Counted from the first letter of the stretch, positions 22,516 through 31,010 are shown. The stretch: 51,331 nucleotides of DNA from Vicinamibacteria bacterium (GCA_022820675.1 JAJEFC010000236.1:1-51331); one strand, 5' to 3'. The notes: a model not told the origin generated them from the letters alone. A program made the numbers and translations.

Positions 22516-22773
22516 TTGGCTGACACGCGCGTCGTGTTCTCCGCTCGGGCGCGCCGCGACCTGCGACGGATCGACGCGCCAGCGCGAACCCGCATCGTTG
22601 CCGGCATCGATCAGTACGCGGGAGCCGGCGTTGGCGACGTCAAGCGCGTACAGACTCGAGCGGCGCTTCGTCTCCGGGTCGGCGACTGGCGAGTGTTCTT
22701 CAGGCGGGCGGACGAAGGCACGATCGAGATCGATGCCATCCTCCATCGGCGCGAGGCGTACAGACGACCGTGA
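22516..22773 (+). CDS. RelE/ParE-type toxin
   Basis: An 85-aa protein with the compact RelE fold pattern: VVFSARARRDLRRID at the start, then VKRVQTRAALRLRVGDWRVF and the closing IDAILHRREAYR. Family members cut ribosome-bound mRNA or, as ParE, poison gyrase; which applies here is unclear. The start is TTG with a poor ribosome site. No antitoxin gene lies upstream in the 84-bp gap after comEC. A small antitoxin-like ORF is convergent just downstream. Confidence 0.75.
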   Translation: MADTRVVFSARARRDLRRIDAPARTRIVAGIDQYAGAGVGDVKRVQTRAALRLRVGDWRVFFRRADEGTIEIDAILHRREAYRRP

Positions 22774-22815
22774 CTGACGCAGCAGGCTTGACGGGATCCG
22801 TGTAGCGCCGAGTGC

Positions 22816-23010
22816 TCAGGATTCGATCCCCAACTCGCGCTTGATCTCGGCCATCGTGAAGGTGCGGCCGGCGGCGTGGTCCGCGCGTCCCTCGTCGAGG
22901 GCGTGGACTGCCTCTTCGCTCAACTCCTCCTGGGCCCGGCCAGCCTGCGGTCGCGCGGGCGGAACGCCGCGCGGGTGGGTCCGTGCCGACCGTACCCCGT
23001 CGATAGGCAT
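22816..23010 (-). CDS. Small antitoxin-like protein
   Basis: A 64-aa protein. The C-terminal half, EEAVHALDEGRADHAAGRTF followed by TMAEIKRELG, matches the tail common to many small addiction-module antitoxins (an acidic helix, then AGRxxxxxEIKxxL). The N-terminal half is Arg/Pro-rich with no clear DNA-binding fold. It converges on the RelE-like toxin with 42 bp between stop codons. It may be its antitoxin in an inverted arrangement or an unrelated orphan. Confidence 0.45.
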   Translation of the reverse strand: MPIDGVRSARTHPRGVPPARPQAGRAQEELSEEAVHALDEGRADHAAGRTFTMAEIKRELGIES

Positions 23011-23150
23011 CTTGCGCTCTCCTCAGCCGTTCATCCTGCACGATCATACCAGCCTGGCCCCGGTGCTCGCGTGTGTCGAGCAGACGGCTTGCCGAGCGGG
23101 TCGCCGCCCGCGCGAGCCAACCTGCGTTCGGCGGTTCGGTGCAGGCGAGC

Positions 23151-24161
23151 TCAAGTTCCGGCGCTCTCTCCATCCCGGGTGATTCGCGGCAGCGTCTTGA
23201 CGGCCTCCCATTCCCGCTCGAGCTCCTCGGAAGAGGCGTCGTGCAGGGTGCGGCCGCGGCTCTCGAAGCGCTTCTCGACGGCGCGGAAGCGCCGGGTGAA
23301 CTTGGCGTTGGCGGTCCTGAGGGCCGACTCGGGATCGACCCGCAGCTTGCGGGCGGCGTTCGCGACGGTGAAGAGCAGGTCGCCGAGCTCCTCCTCGATC
23401 CGCCCCGGGTCTCCTCCCGCGATCGCGTCGCGCAGCTCGGCGATCTCCTCGTCGGCCTTGTCGACGACCTGCTCCGCCTCTTCCCAGTCGAAGCCCACGT
23501 TGGCCGCGCGGGCCCCGATGCGCGAGGCCCGCAGCAGCGACGGCAACGCCTCGGGGATGCCGTCGAGGAGGGTGGTGCGGCCGCCATGCGCGCCGGCGCG
23601 CTCCTGGCGCTTGATGCGCTCCCACTGCCGCTTGACCTCGGCGGGAGAGAGCGCACGGCCGGCCCCGCCATCGGGGCCGGCGGCAGCGCCGCCGCCAGCG
23701 TCGTCTCCGGCCGCGTTGCCGCCGGAGGCGGTTCCGTCACCGGCAGCCCCGTCACCGGCGGTCCCGTCACCGGCGGTCCCGTCGCCGGCGGCCCCGTCAC
23801 CGGCGGCCCCGTCGCCGAACACGTGAGGGTGCCGCCGGACGAGCTTGGCGGTCACCGCCTCGGCCGCGTCGGCGATGGTGAAGTCCCCGTCCTCGGCGCA
23901 TATCTGGGCCACGAACACCGCTTCGAGCAGGAGGTCTCCGAGCTCCTCGCACAGGGCGGCGCGGTCGCCGCGGTCCATCGCCTCGACCACCTCGTAGGCC
24001 TCTTCGAGCACGAACGGCCGCAGCGAGGCGACCGTCTGCTCGCGGTCCCAGGTGCAGCCGCCGGGCGACCGCAGCGTGCGCATGGTGTCGACGAGCCGCG
24101 CGAACTGCGCGCCCGCGTCGGCGGTGGGCGGGAGAGGGTCGGATCGCTTCGCCTTGGTCAT
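23151..24161 (-). CDS. mazG: Nucleoside triphosphate pyrophosphohydrolase MazG
   Basis: A 336-aa protein with two MazG domains. The first shows LRSPGGCTWDREQT and EEAYEVVEAMDRGD with EELGDLLLEAVFVAQ. The second shows NVGFDWEEAEQVVDKADEEI and EELGDLLFTVANAARKL. The paired EExxE/ExxD helices bind magnesium and hydrolyse NTPs to NMPs, cleaning nucleotide pools or lowering ppGpp. Between the domains is an unusually long linker with GDGAA/GDGTA pentapeptides. The usual family length is about 260-280 aa. Confidence 0.93.
   Translation of the reverse strand: MTKAKRSDPLPPTADAGAQFARLVDTMRTLRSPGGCTWDREQTVASLRPFVLEEAYEVVEAMDRGDRAALCEELGDLLLEAVFVAQICAEDGDFTIADAAEAVTAKLVRRHPHVFGDGAAGDGAAGDGTAGDGTAGDGAAGDGTASGGNAAGDDAGGGAAAGPDGGAGRALSPAEVKRQWERIKRQERAGAHGGRTTLLDGIPEALPSLLRASRIGARAANVGFDWEEAEQVVDKADEEIAELRDAIAGGDPGRIEEELGDLLFTVANAARKLRVDPESALRTANAKFTRRFRAVEKRFESRGRTLHDASSEELEREWEAVKTLPRITRDGESAGT
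23731..23805. repeat. Five tandem 15-bp repeats in the mazG linker
   Basis: Five exact or near-exact copies of a 15-bp unit (TCCCGTCACCGGCGG on the plus strand) plus a partial unit. The period keeps frame and encodes a Gly-Asp-Gly-Ala/Thr-Ala pentapeptide. It lies exactly between the two MazG domains, where length change is tolerated. Confidence 0.85.
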
Positions 24162-24302
24162 ATCGTTCCCCCTACTTTACGATCCCGTGAAGGGCGGACA
24201 GCGGTGCGACCGCCGCGGTCATCGTTGCCCGGGGAGGCACGAGGGCTGCCGGGGCGACGGCGTCGGGGTCTGCCGCAGCATCCGGGAGCCCTCCGAGAGA
24301 CC

Positions 24303-24587
24303 ATGACCACCCCGCCGCCCGAGATCTCGTTCAATGCCCTCGTCGTCTCGCTCGCGACGTCCGCCGCCGTCCACTTCGGCGACGTCGTCGACCCCGCCAC
24401 CGGGCGGAAGCGTTCCCCCAATCCAGCCGCCGGCGGCAACATGCTCGACCTCCTGGCGGTCCTGGCGGAGAAGACGCGCGGCAACCTGACGCCGGACGAG
24501 GAGCGGTTCCTGACCCGCGTCCTCCAGGAGCTGCGGATGCGCTTCGCCGAGGTCAGCCGGGGGGGCGACCGGCCGGCCTCGCCCTGA
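24303..24587 (+). CDS. DUF1844 family small protein
   Basis: A 94-aa protein. ISFNALVVSLATSAAVHFGD, the LDLLAVLAEKTRGNLTPDEE block and the final LQELRMRFAEV are the conserved features of DUF1844, a small protein of unknown function common in Acidobacteriota and Deltaproteobacteria. The start ATG 24303 gives the normal family N-terminus. It is 4 bp upstream of the MBL hydrolase gene, so they are co-transcribed. Confidence 0.8.
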   Translation: MTTPPPEISFNALVVSLATSAAVHFGDVVDPATGRKRSPNPAAGGNMLDLLAVLAEKTRGNLTPDEERFLTRVLQELRMRFAEVSRGGDRPASP

Positions 24588-24591
24588 CGCC

Positions 24592-25371
24592 ATGCAGGTC
24601 ACGTTCCTCGGCACCGGGACCTCGGCCGGCGTGCCGGTGGTCGGCTGCGACTGCGCCACCTGCCGTTCCGACGATCCCCGGGACCGGCGGTGGCGGCCGT
24701 CGGTCCATCTCGAGCTCGCCGACCGGACCCGCGTCGTCGTCGACACCACGCCCGACTTCCGTTCGCAGGCCCTGGCCTTCGGGCTGACCGGCGTCGAGGT
24801 CATCCTGTTCACGCACGAGCACGCCGACCACATCATGGGCCTCGACGACGTCCGGCCCTTCAACTTCCGGCAGGGGACGACGATTCCGTGCCTCGGCGAC
24901 GCGTCGACCCTCGCCGCGTTGCGGCGGGTGTTCTCCTACGCCTGGGACCCCGCCGCGCCCCGGGGCGGGGGGCTGCCGCAACTGCGGCTGCTCGAGGTGA
25001 CCGGCCGGTTCTCGCTGGGGCGGGCGCAGGTCGTGCCCATTCCCCTCCTGCACGGCACTCGCCCCATCCTCGGCTACCGGGTGGACGACTTCGCGTACCT
25101 GACCGACTGCAGCGAGATCCCGGAGAGCTCTTGGCCTCTGCTCGGCGGCCTCGAGGTGCTGGTGCTCGATGCGCTGCGCCACCGTCCCCATCCCACTCAC
25201 CTGTCGCTGAGCCAGGCGGTGGAGACGGCCGCGCGCATCGGGGCCGCGCGGACCTACTTCACCCACATGTGTCACGACCTGCCTCACGCGGAGACGTGCG
25301 CCGCCCTGCCGCCCGGCGTGACCCTGGCTCACGACGGCCTCGTCATCGAGGTGCGGGAGCCTGCGCCGTAG
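24592..25371 (+). CDS. MBL-fold metallohydrolase, PhnP-like
   Basis: A 259-aa protein. It opens with the VTFLGTGTSAGVPVVGC strand-loop and a CDCATCRSDDPRDRRWRPS block typical of PhnP-like phosphodiesterases. THEHADHIMGLDDVRPF is the metal-binding HxHxDH motif. DCSEIPESS and THMCHDLPH supply further ligands. PhnP itself hydrolyses cyclic phosphates; the substrate here is unknown. The last codons and TAG (EPAP-stop) lie inside a copy of the intergenic hairpin repeat. It follows the DUF1844 gene by 4 bp. Confidence 0.85.
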   Translation: MQVTFLGTGTSAGVPVVGCDCATCRSDDPRDRRWRPSVHLELADRTRVVVDTTPDFRSQALAFGLTGVEVILFTHEHADHIMGLDDVRPFNFRQGTTIPCLGDASTLAALRRVFSYAWDPAAPRGGGLPQLRLLEVTGRFSLGRAQVVPIPLLHGTRPILGYRVDDFAYLTDCSEIPESSWPLLGGLEVLVLDALRHRPHPTHLSLSQAVETAARIGAARTYFTHMCHDLPHAETCAALPPGVTLAHDGLVIEVREPAP

Positions 25372-25515
25372 AACGGCGTGGGTTCCTGGCGGGTTGGTTG
25401 GGCGCCGAGCGGAGCGTCTGACGACGATGGGGGCCAGGAGTCCGCGCCGCGGAACGGCGCGGGCTCCTGGAGGGTCGGTCGGGCGCGGACCGGAGCCGCC
25501 GGCGACGATTGGCGG
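25355..25515. repeat. Intergenic hairpin repeat family, locus 2 (two units)
   Basis: Two units about 80 bp apart begin at 25355 and 25436. In the second, AGGAGTCCGCGCC (25436-25448) pairs with GGCGCGGGCTCCT (25456-25468) around GCGGAAC: 13 bp with one wobble. Each unit continues with a GGTTGGGCGCCGAGCGGAGC-like tail and ends near GGCGACGATTGGCGG. The first unit overlaps the 3' end of the MBL gene. The rest of the gap up to ribF (25516-25599) shows nothing clear. Confidence 0.85.
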
Positions 25516-25599
25516 GCCGCGGGTGCGGGTGACGTCCCCGCGGCCTTCGCGAGGTCCGGGAAGGCCCGGCTCGCTCGCGGCACGGGCGGCGACTGGCGT

Positions 25600-26589
25600 A
25601 TGATGATGGGCTGGCCGATGCCGTACGAGACTCGACCGGGGGACCGGGTGCGGATCGTTCGCTTTCCCGACGACGGGGACGCGCCGGGCTGGCGCCGCCC
25701 GGTGCTGGCCCTCGGCAACTTCGACGGCGTGCACCGCGGGCACGCCAAGATCATCGAGCAGGTGCGGCGCCGGGCCGACGAGCAGGGGGCGACGGCCGCT
25801 GTGCTCACGTTCGACCCCCACCCGTCCCGGGTGCTCCGACCGGACAAGGCGCCGCCGCTGCTGATGACCGGTCCGCAGAAGCTCGCGGCCCTGGCCGAGG
25901 CCGGGATGGACGGCGTTGCGGTGGTGCGGTTCACGCCCGAGCTGTCCCGCTGGGCGCCGGAGACCTTCGTCCACACCGTGCTGGTGGAGTGGCTGCAGGT
26001 GGCCGAGGTGTGGGTGGGGGCGAACTTCCTCTTCGGTCACGATCGGGCCGGCAACTTCTCGCTGCTGCGGTCGCTGGGTGCGCGCTACGGGTTCCGGGCC
26101 GAGAAGATCGATCCGGTGCGCTATCGCGACTTCGTCGTCAGCAGCTCGCGCGTCCGGCGCCTGATCGGCGAGGGTCGGGTGGACGAGGCCGGCGCGCTGC
26201 TGGGGCACCACTACGCGCTCGAGGGCACCGTCACCCGCGGGGACGGCCGCGGCCGGAACATCGGCTATCCCACCGCGAACCTCGAGACCGCGAACGTCCT
26301 GTTCCCCCCGAACGGCGTGTACGCCTCCGCGGTGGTGATCGACGGAGACATCCACGCCGCGGTGACCAACGTCGGGGTCCGGCCGACGTTCGGGGGCGCG
26401 CCGGACGGGCCGGTGGTCGAGTCGCACCTGTTCGACGTCGACCGAGACCTCTACGGGCTGGACGTCCGGGTCGCGTTCATTCAGCACCTGCGCGAGGAGC
26501 GATCCTTTGCCGACCGGGACGCCCTGCGGGCGCAGATCGCCCGCGACTGCGACGAGGCCCGCGGGCTGTTCCGGCGGATTTCACTGTAA
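25600..26589 (+). CDS. ribF: Bifunctional riboflavin kinase / FAD synthetase RibF
   Basis: About 329 aa from ATG 25600; in-frame ATGs also lie at 25603, 25606 and 25618. The FAD synthetase domain shows LALGNFDGVHRGHAKII (residue about 36), TFDPHPSRV, GANFLFGHDRAGN and the SSSRVRRLI loop. The riboflavin kinase domain shows GHHYALEGTVTRGDGRGRNI then GYPTANL, and VGVRPTFGG. It makes FMN and FAD from riboflavin in the cytosol. It is preceded by two copies of the hairpin repeat. Confidence 0.95.
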   Translation: MMMGWPMPYETRPGDRVRIVRFPDDGDAPGWRRPVLALGNFDGVHRGHAKIIEQVRRRADEQGATAAVLTFDPHPSRVLRPDKAPPLLMTGPQKLAALAEAGMDGVAVVRFTPELSRWAPETFVHTVLVEWLQVAEVWVGANFLFGHDRAGNFSLLRSLGARYGFRAEKIDPVRYRDFVVSSSRVRRLIGEGRVDEAGALLGHHYALEGTVTRGDGRGRNIGYPTANLETANVLFPPNGVYASAVVIDGDIHAAVTNVGVRPTFGGAPDGPVVESHLFDVDRDLYGLDVRVAFIQHLREERSFADRDALRAQIARDCDEARGLFRRISL

Positions 26590-26602
26590 GATCGCCACAG
26601 GC

Positions 26603-27070
26603 ATGGGAAAGACCGGGCGCGCCTCGGACTCCGCGGCGTCCATCGGCCTGAACGTGACGTTGCCCTGCGAGGCGCGGTACCTTCCGCTACTGCGTCAGCT
26701 CGCCGAGCGGGCGGCCGACCATCTCGGCTACCGGACCCCGCATCGAGACGACGTCGTCGACGCGATCGAGCAGGCGGTGCTCGGGGTGTTCGAGCCCGGC
26801 GCCGCCTATACGCACGTCGAGCTGTGTCTGGCGGCGAGCGGACGCAACCTGCAGGTCCGCATCCGCTACCTCGGCGCCTCCCCGCCGCGTGACGGCGCGC
26901 CGGTCATCGAGCGGCTCCTGTCCCGATCCGGTCCCGACGGCGTGCCCCTCGACCGGCTGCGGCGCTCGATGCGTACGGTGGTCCTGGGGTGCGGGTCGGA
27001 CGACGACGGGGCCGACTTCTGCGAGTTGACGAGGGCCCTGCCGGAGGTTTCGCAGGAGTCTGCGCCGTAG
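26603..27070 (+). CDS. Possible anti-sigma-factor-like (RsbW/HATPase-type) protein
   Basis: A 155-aa protein. The N-terminal segment VTLPCEARYLPLLRQLAERA followed by ADHLGY resembles the opening of RsbW-type serine kinases, where a strand and helix precede the ATP-binding N-box. The expected E-x-x-x-N box is replaced by AIEQAVLGVF, so ATP binding is doubtful. The 13-bp gap after ribF suggests co-transcription. Its final codons (QESAP-stop) come from a copy of the intergenic hairpin repeat. The function is uncertain. Confidence 0.45.
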   Translation: MGKTGRASDSAASIGLNVTLPCEARYLPLLRQLAERAADHLGYRTPHRDDVVDAIEQAVLGVFEPGAAYTHVELCLAASGRNLQVRIRYLGASPPRDGAPVIERLLSRSGPDGVPLDRLRRSMRTVVLGCGSDDDGADFCELTRALPEVSQESAP

Positions 27071-27290
27071 GAACGACGCGGAGTCCCGGATGGTCGGCTG
27101 GGCGGTGAGCGGAGCCGCGGGCGACGCTCCCGGGGCCAGGAGTTCGCGCCGCGGCGCGGACTTTCCGGAGGTTCAATCGGGCGGTGAGCGGAGCCGCGGG
27201 CGACGCTTCACGGCCAGGAGTCTGCGCAGATCACGGCACGTCGGCGGAACCGGAGCCGCGGGGCGACGCGTCGCCCGGGCCGGGCTTCTG
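27054..27290. repeat. Intergenic hairpin repeat family, locus 3 (three units)
   Basis: Three diverged units start with AGGAGT at 27054, 27138 and 27216. All keep the GGCGGTGAGCGGAGCCGCGG or GGAACCGGAGCCGCGGGGCG tail. The first unit contains the stop codon of the upstream gene. This fills the 232 bp between that gene and cysS; I see no other signal there. Confidence 0.8.
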
Positions 27291-27302
27291 CGCCCGAGGC
27301 GA

Positions 27303-28718
27303 ATGCGTCTTTACAACACCCTGACACGCCGGGAAGAGCCGTTCACCCCGTTGCGGGGCCGGACGGTGCGCATGTACACGTGCGGGCTCACCGTCTATGC
27401 GCGCGGCCACATCGGCAACTTCCGAACCTTCGTCGCCCTGGACGTGCTGAGGCGGGCGTTGCGGCACGTGGCGGGGTTCGACGTGCGGCAGGTGATGAAC
27501 TTCACCGACGTCGACGACCGCACCATCGTCGAGTCGAGGGCCGCGCAGGTGCCGCTGCGCGAGTACACGGACCGGTTCATCGCCGCCTTCCGGGAAGACG
27601 CGGCGTCGCTGGGGCTGGAGCCGGTCGAGGCGTACCCCCGCGCCACCGACGAAGAGAACCTGCGCTCGATGGTCGAGATGATCCAGGCCCTGGAGGCCAA
27701 CGGGCACACCTACCGCAGTGACGGGTCCGTCTATTTCCGCATCGCGACCCTGCCCGACTACGGCAAGCTGGCCCGGCTCGACCACGAGGGGATCAAGCCG
27801 GGGGCGCGCATCGACTCGGACCGCTACGACAAGGACGACGCGCGCGACTTCGTGCTCTGGAAGGCGACCGGCCCGGACGAGCCGACCTGGGACTACGGGG
27901 TGGGGCCGGGGCGTCCCGGGTGGCACATCGAGTGCTCGGCGATGGCCCATCGCCTGCTCGACGGGTCGCCCATCGACATTCACGCCGGCGGCGTCGACCT
28001 CGTGTTTCCGCATCACGAGAACGAGATCGCCCAGGCGGAAGGGGCGAGCGGCGAGACCTTCTCGCGGTTCTGGGTCCACGTCGAGCACCTCCTGCTCGAC
28101 GAGGGCGCCAAGATGTCGAAGTCGCTGGGCAACGTCTTCACCGTGCCCGACGTGCTCGAGCGGGGCTACCGGGCCTCGGCCCTGCGCTATGCGCTGCTGT
28201 CGGTCCACTACCGGAAGCAACTGCGGTTCACGTGGGGCGGGATCGACCAGGCCGAGGAGGCCCTGAAGCGGGTCATGGCGTGCCTGGCCCGGCTCGGCGC
28301 CCTCCGGGGCGGCGAGGCCCACCCCGCGGTGGCGGCGCGGGTCGAGGCGGCGCGGCGCGACTTCGACGACCGGCTGGCCGACGACCTGAACGTGCCGGGC
28401 GGCCTCGGGGTGATGTTCGAGCTCGTCCGTTTCGTCAATACCGCCATCGACGACGGCGAGATCGGCGAGCCCGACGTCCAGGCCGTCGAGGCCGCTTTCG
28501 AGGGCTTCGATCGGGTGCTGGGGGTCATCGCCCTGCGCCGGGAGGAGGAGAGCCTCGCCGCGGTGCCGGTCGAGGAGATCGAGCGCCTGATCGCCGAGCG
28601 GAAGGCAGCCCGGGCGCGGCGCGACTTCGCCGCCGCCGATGCCATTCGCGGCGATCTCGACGCGCGGGGCATCGTGCTGGAGGACACCCCCGGCGGCACG
28701 CGCTGGCAGCGGAAGTAG
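27303..28718 (+). CDS. cysS: Cysteinyl-tRNA synthetase
   Basis: A 471-aa class I synthetase. MYTCGLTVYARGHIGNFRTF holds the first zinc Cys and the HIGH-type motif HIGN (about residue 36). GRPGWHIECSAMA, and HAGGVDLVFPHHENEIAQ, give the other zinc ligands. KMSKSLGNVFT (about 269) is the KMSKS loop. It charges tRNA-Cys, and a tRNA-Cys gene lies about 600 bp downstream. The start ATG 27303 gives the usual N-terminus MRLYNTLTRREEPF. Confidence 0.97.
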   Translation: MRLYNTLTRREEPFTPLRGRTVRMYTCGLTVYARGHIGNFRTFVALDVLRRALRHVAGFDVRQVMNFTDVDDRTIVESRAAQVPLREYTDRFIAAFREDAASLGLEPVEAYPRATDEENLRSMVEMIQALEANGHTYRSDGSVYFRIATLPDYGKLARLDHEGIKPGARIDSDRYDKDDARDFVLWKATGPDEPTWDYGVGPGRPGWHIECSAMAHRLLDGSPIDIHAGGVDLVFPHHENEIAQAEGASGETFSRFWVHVEHLLLDEGAKMSKSLGNVFTVPDVLERGYRASALRYALLSVHYRKQLRFTWGGIDQAEEALKRVMACLARLGALRGGEAHPAVAARVEAARRDFDDRLADDLNVPGGLGVMFELVRFVNTAIDDGEIGEPDVQAVEAAFEGFDRVLGVIALRREEESLAAVPVEEIERLIAERKAARARRDFAAADAIRGDLDARGIVLEDTPGGTRWQRK

Positions 28719-28752
28719 CTGGCCCGGCTCTTGCTTCTGGTCCTGGCGGACG

Positions 28753-29127
28753 ATGACCCGCGCCCGCCAGTCCCTCGGTCGACTCGGTGAGGACCTCGCC
28801 TGCCGCGAGCTGCAGCGCCGGGGCTGCGCCATCCTCGCCCGCCGCTTCCGCACCCGCTTCGGCGAGATCGACGTCATCGCGCGGGACGGTCCCACGCTGG
28901 TGTTCGTCGAGGTCAAGACCCGGCGCACGGCCGCGTTCGGGGGTCCGACGGCGGCCGTGAACCCGGCCAAGCAGCGGCGGCTCGTCAACATGGCGCGCAG
29001 CTATCTGATGGGCCTCGGCGGGCCGGCGCCGCCGTGCCGCTTCGACGTCGTGGGGGTCACCGCGGCCCCCGGCCGGCCGCCGGTCCTCGAGGTGGTCGAG
29101 GACGCGTTCTCCGCGCGTGCGCCTTGA
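28753..29127 (+). CDS. YraN/UPF0102 family endonuclease-like protein
   Basis: A 124-aa protein. LGRLGEDLACRELQRRGCAI, then RTRFGEIDVIARDG and LVFVEVKTRR, form the PD-(D/E)xK-like core (GEID and EVKxR) typical of UPF0102. The family resembles Holliday-junction nucleases, but its role is unproven. It starts 34 bp after cysS on the same strand. Confidence 0.85.
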   Translation: MTRARQSLGRLGEDLACRELQRRGCAILARRFRTRFGEIDVIARDGPTLVFVEVKTRRTAAFGGPTAAVNPAKQRRLVNMARSYLMGLGGPAPPCRFDVVGVTAAPGRPPVLEVVEDAFSARAP

Positions 29128-29152
29128 TGCCGCCCCGGCCCTGTGGTACCTT
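29124..29152 (+). promoter_or_regulatory. Candidate promoter for the tRNA-Gly/tRNA-Cys pair
   Basis: TTGATG (29124-29129), a 17-bp spacer and TACCTT (29147-29152), 22 bp before tRNA-Gly. Both boxes are only partial matches to consensus. The -35 overlaps the yraN stop codon. Confidence 0.35.
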
Positions 29153-29174
29153 AGCTTTGCAGCAGTTGGGACGA

Positions 29175-29249
29175 GCGGGAATAACTCAGTGGTAGAGTGC
29201 GACCTTGCCAAGGTCGAAGTCGCGGGTTCGAATCCCGTTTCCCGCTCCA
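29175..29249 (+). tRNA. tRNA-Gly (GCC)
   Basis: A complete cloverleaf. The acceptor GCGGGAA pairs with TTCCCGC; the D arm is CTCAGTGGTAGAG. The anticodon arm CGACC-TTGCCAA-GGTCG has anticodon GCC, and the T arm is GCGGGTTCGAATCCCGT. The discriminator is T and CCA is encoded. Confidence 0.97.
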
Positions 29250-29325
29250 CTCTTCTCCGGCGGTGCGCCTCCGCATCGCCCGGGCGGTCTGCCGGGCGGT
29301 AACGCCGGTTGACCTCGTCCCTCCC

Positions 29326-29399
<74 letters not shown>

Positions 29400-29407
29400 A
29401 TTCTCCC

Positions 29408-30631
29408 ATGCGATCCTCGTTGCGGGCCCTGGGGTGGTCCGTCTACCTGCCCTCGAGCCTGATGGCGGTGGCGCAGATGGCGCTGCTCGTCGTCCTCCCG
29501 CTCTACGTGCTCGACCTGGGGGGGACCCTCTCGGTGGCCGCCCTCGTGGTCGCGATGCGCGGGTTCGGCAGCGTCGTCGTGAACGTGCCCGCGAGCCTCG
29601 TCATCGAACGCTACGGCTACAAGACCGGCATGCTCCTGGGGAACGGCCTGATGGCGGCCGGCGCGGTGGTCATCGCGCTATCCGCGTCACCCGGGGTGCT
29701 GGCCCTCGCCACGCTGGCCTTCGGCGCCGGCGCGGGCACGTGGCTGCTCGCCCGCCTGGCCTGCATCACCGAGCAGGTCGCCACCCGCCAGCGGGGCAAG
29801 GCCATGGCCGGCCTCGCCGCGCTGCAGCGCGTGGGCCTGCTGCTCGGTCCGCTGCTGGGCGGGGTGGGGGCGGAGCAGCTCGGCTTCCGCGCGGTGTTCC
29901 TGGCCATCGCGGCGGCCGCGGTGCTCACGCTGTCGCTGGTCTGGATGGTGGCGCCGCCGGCGTCGCCCGAGGGGCGCACGGCGGGCCGCGTGCCGGGGGC
30001 GGAGACCGGCCGCTCGGCCGCCGCCATGCTGCTGCTGGTGCCCCGCATGCTCCGCCGCCACCGCCGCATCTTCCTGGGGGCCGGCGTCTTCGCGTTCTGC
30101 CTGCAGCTCGTGCGCGAGCAGCGCCGCCTGCTGGTGGTGCTCTGGGGCACCCGGATCGGGATCGACCCCGAGGCGATTGGCCTCATCGTGAGCGTCGCGG
30201 CGACGGTCGACCTCGCGATGGCGCCGGTGGCGGGTGTCGTGATGGACCGCTGGGGCCGCAGGGCGGCGGGCGTCGGCTCGATCGTCACGCTGGGGACGGC
30301 GATGGGGCTCCTGCCCCTGACCGGCTCGGCCGCGACGTACGTGGGCGCGGCGTTGCTGGCCGGCATCGGCAACGGGCTGGGCAGCGGCATCCTGCTGACC
30401 CTCGGGGCGGACCTCGCCCCCGCCGACGAACGCAGCCGCTTCCTGGGAGTGTGGCGGCTGGTGGGCGACTGCGGGGTCCTCGCGGGGCCGCTGCTGACGT
30501 CGGCGGTGGCCTCGCTGCCCGCCGCCCTGGTCCTGACCTGGCTGATCGGGGCCGCCGGCGGCGGCGTGCTGTGGCGCCGCGTGCCGGAGACGCTGCGGCC
30601 GGCGGCGGACGGCAGGCAGGAGGCGGGATGA
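29408..30631 (+). CDS. MFS transporter
   Basis: A 407-aa protein with about twelve hydrophobic segments in two halves. The first half has SLVIERYGYKTGMLLGNG as its loop 2-3 motif (the usual GxxxDRxGRR slot). The second half has GVVMDRWGRRAAGVGS, a clear second copy. It is probably a drug or metabolite exporter; the substrate cannot be told. It starts 8 bp after tRNA-Cys and overlaps the downstream toxin gene by 4 nt. Confidence 0.85.
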   Translation: MRSSLRALGWSVYLPSSLMAVAQMALLVVLPLYVLDLGGTLSVAALVVAMRGFGSVVVNVPASLVIERYGYKTGMLLGNGLMAAGAVVIALSASPGVLALATLAFGAGAGTWLLARLACITEQVATRQRGKAMAGLAALQRVGLLLGPLLGGVGAEQLGFRAVFLAIAAAAVLTLSLVWMVAPPASPEGRTAGRVPGAETGRSAAAMLLLVPRMLRRHRRIFLGAGVFAFCLQLVREQRRLLVVLWGTRIGIDPEAIGLIVSVAATVDLAMAPVAGVVMDRWGRRAAGVGSIVTLGTAMGLLPLTGSAATYVGAALLAGIGNGLGSGILLTLGADLAPADERSRFLGVWRLVGDCGVLAGPLLTSAVASLPAALVLTWLIGAAGGGVLWRRVPETLRPAADGRQEAG

Positions 30632-31008
30632 GCTGGGAGATCGAGGTCACCGACGAGTTCAAGTCGTGGTGGAACGAGCTCACGGAGAAGGAACAGGACG
30701 ACGTGACCGAGGCGGTGGAGGTGCTCGAGGAGCACGGCACGAACTTGCCGAAGCAGTACTCCTCGTCGGTTCTCCCATCGAGGCACGGGCACATGCGGGA
30801 GCTTCGGGTCCAGAGCTGCGGCCGGCCGATCCGGATCTTCTGTGCGTTCGACCCGCGACGAACGGCCATCCTGCTGATTGGCGGGCGCAACAGGGGGCAT
30901 GAGCAGCGATTCTATCGGGAACACGTGCGGCGTGCGGACGCGATCTACGATCAGTACATTCGGGAGCTGCGTCGCGAAGGGCTGATCGGATCGGAGAGAG
31001 GGTGGTAG
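30628..31008 (+). CDS. HigB/Gp49-like RelE-superfamily toxin
   Basis: A 126-aa protein. WEIEVTDEFKSWWNELTEKE, then VLEEHGTNLP, MRELRVQSCGRPIRIFCAFD and AILLIGGRN make up the phage-derived Gp49/HigB-like pattern, a ribosome-dependent mRNA interferase family. The last 25 residues (YREHVRRADAIYDQYIREL) form the usual terminal helix. The ATG overlaps the MFS stop by 4 nt, an odd place for a toxin. A short antitoxin-like gene follows 2 bp downstream, giving the toxin-first order of higBA. Confidence 0.8.
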   Translation: MSWEIEVTDEFKSWWNELTEKEQDDVTEAVEVLEEHGTNLPKQYSSSVLPSRHGHMRELRVQSCGRPIRIFCAFDPRRTAILLIGGRNRGHEQRFYREHVRRADAIYDQYIRELRREGLIGSERGW

Positions 31009-31010
31009 CG

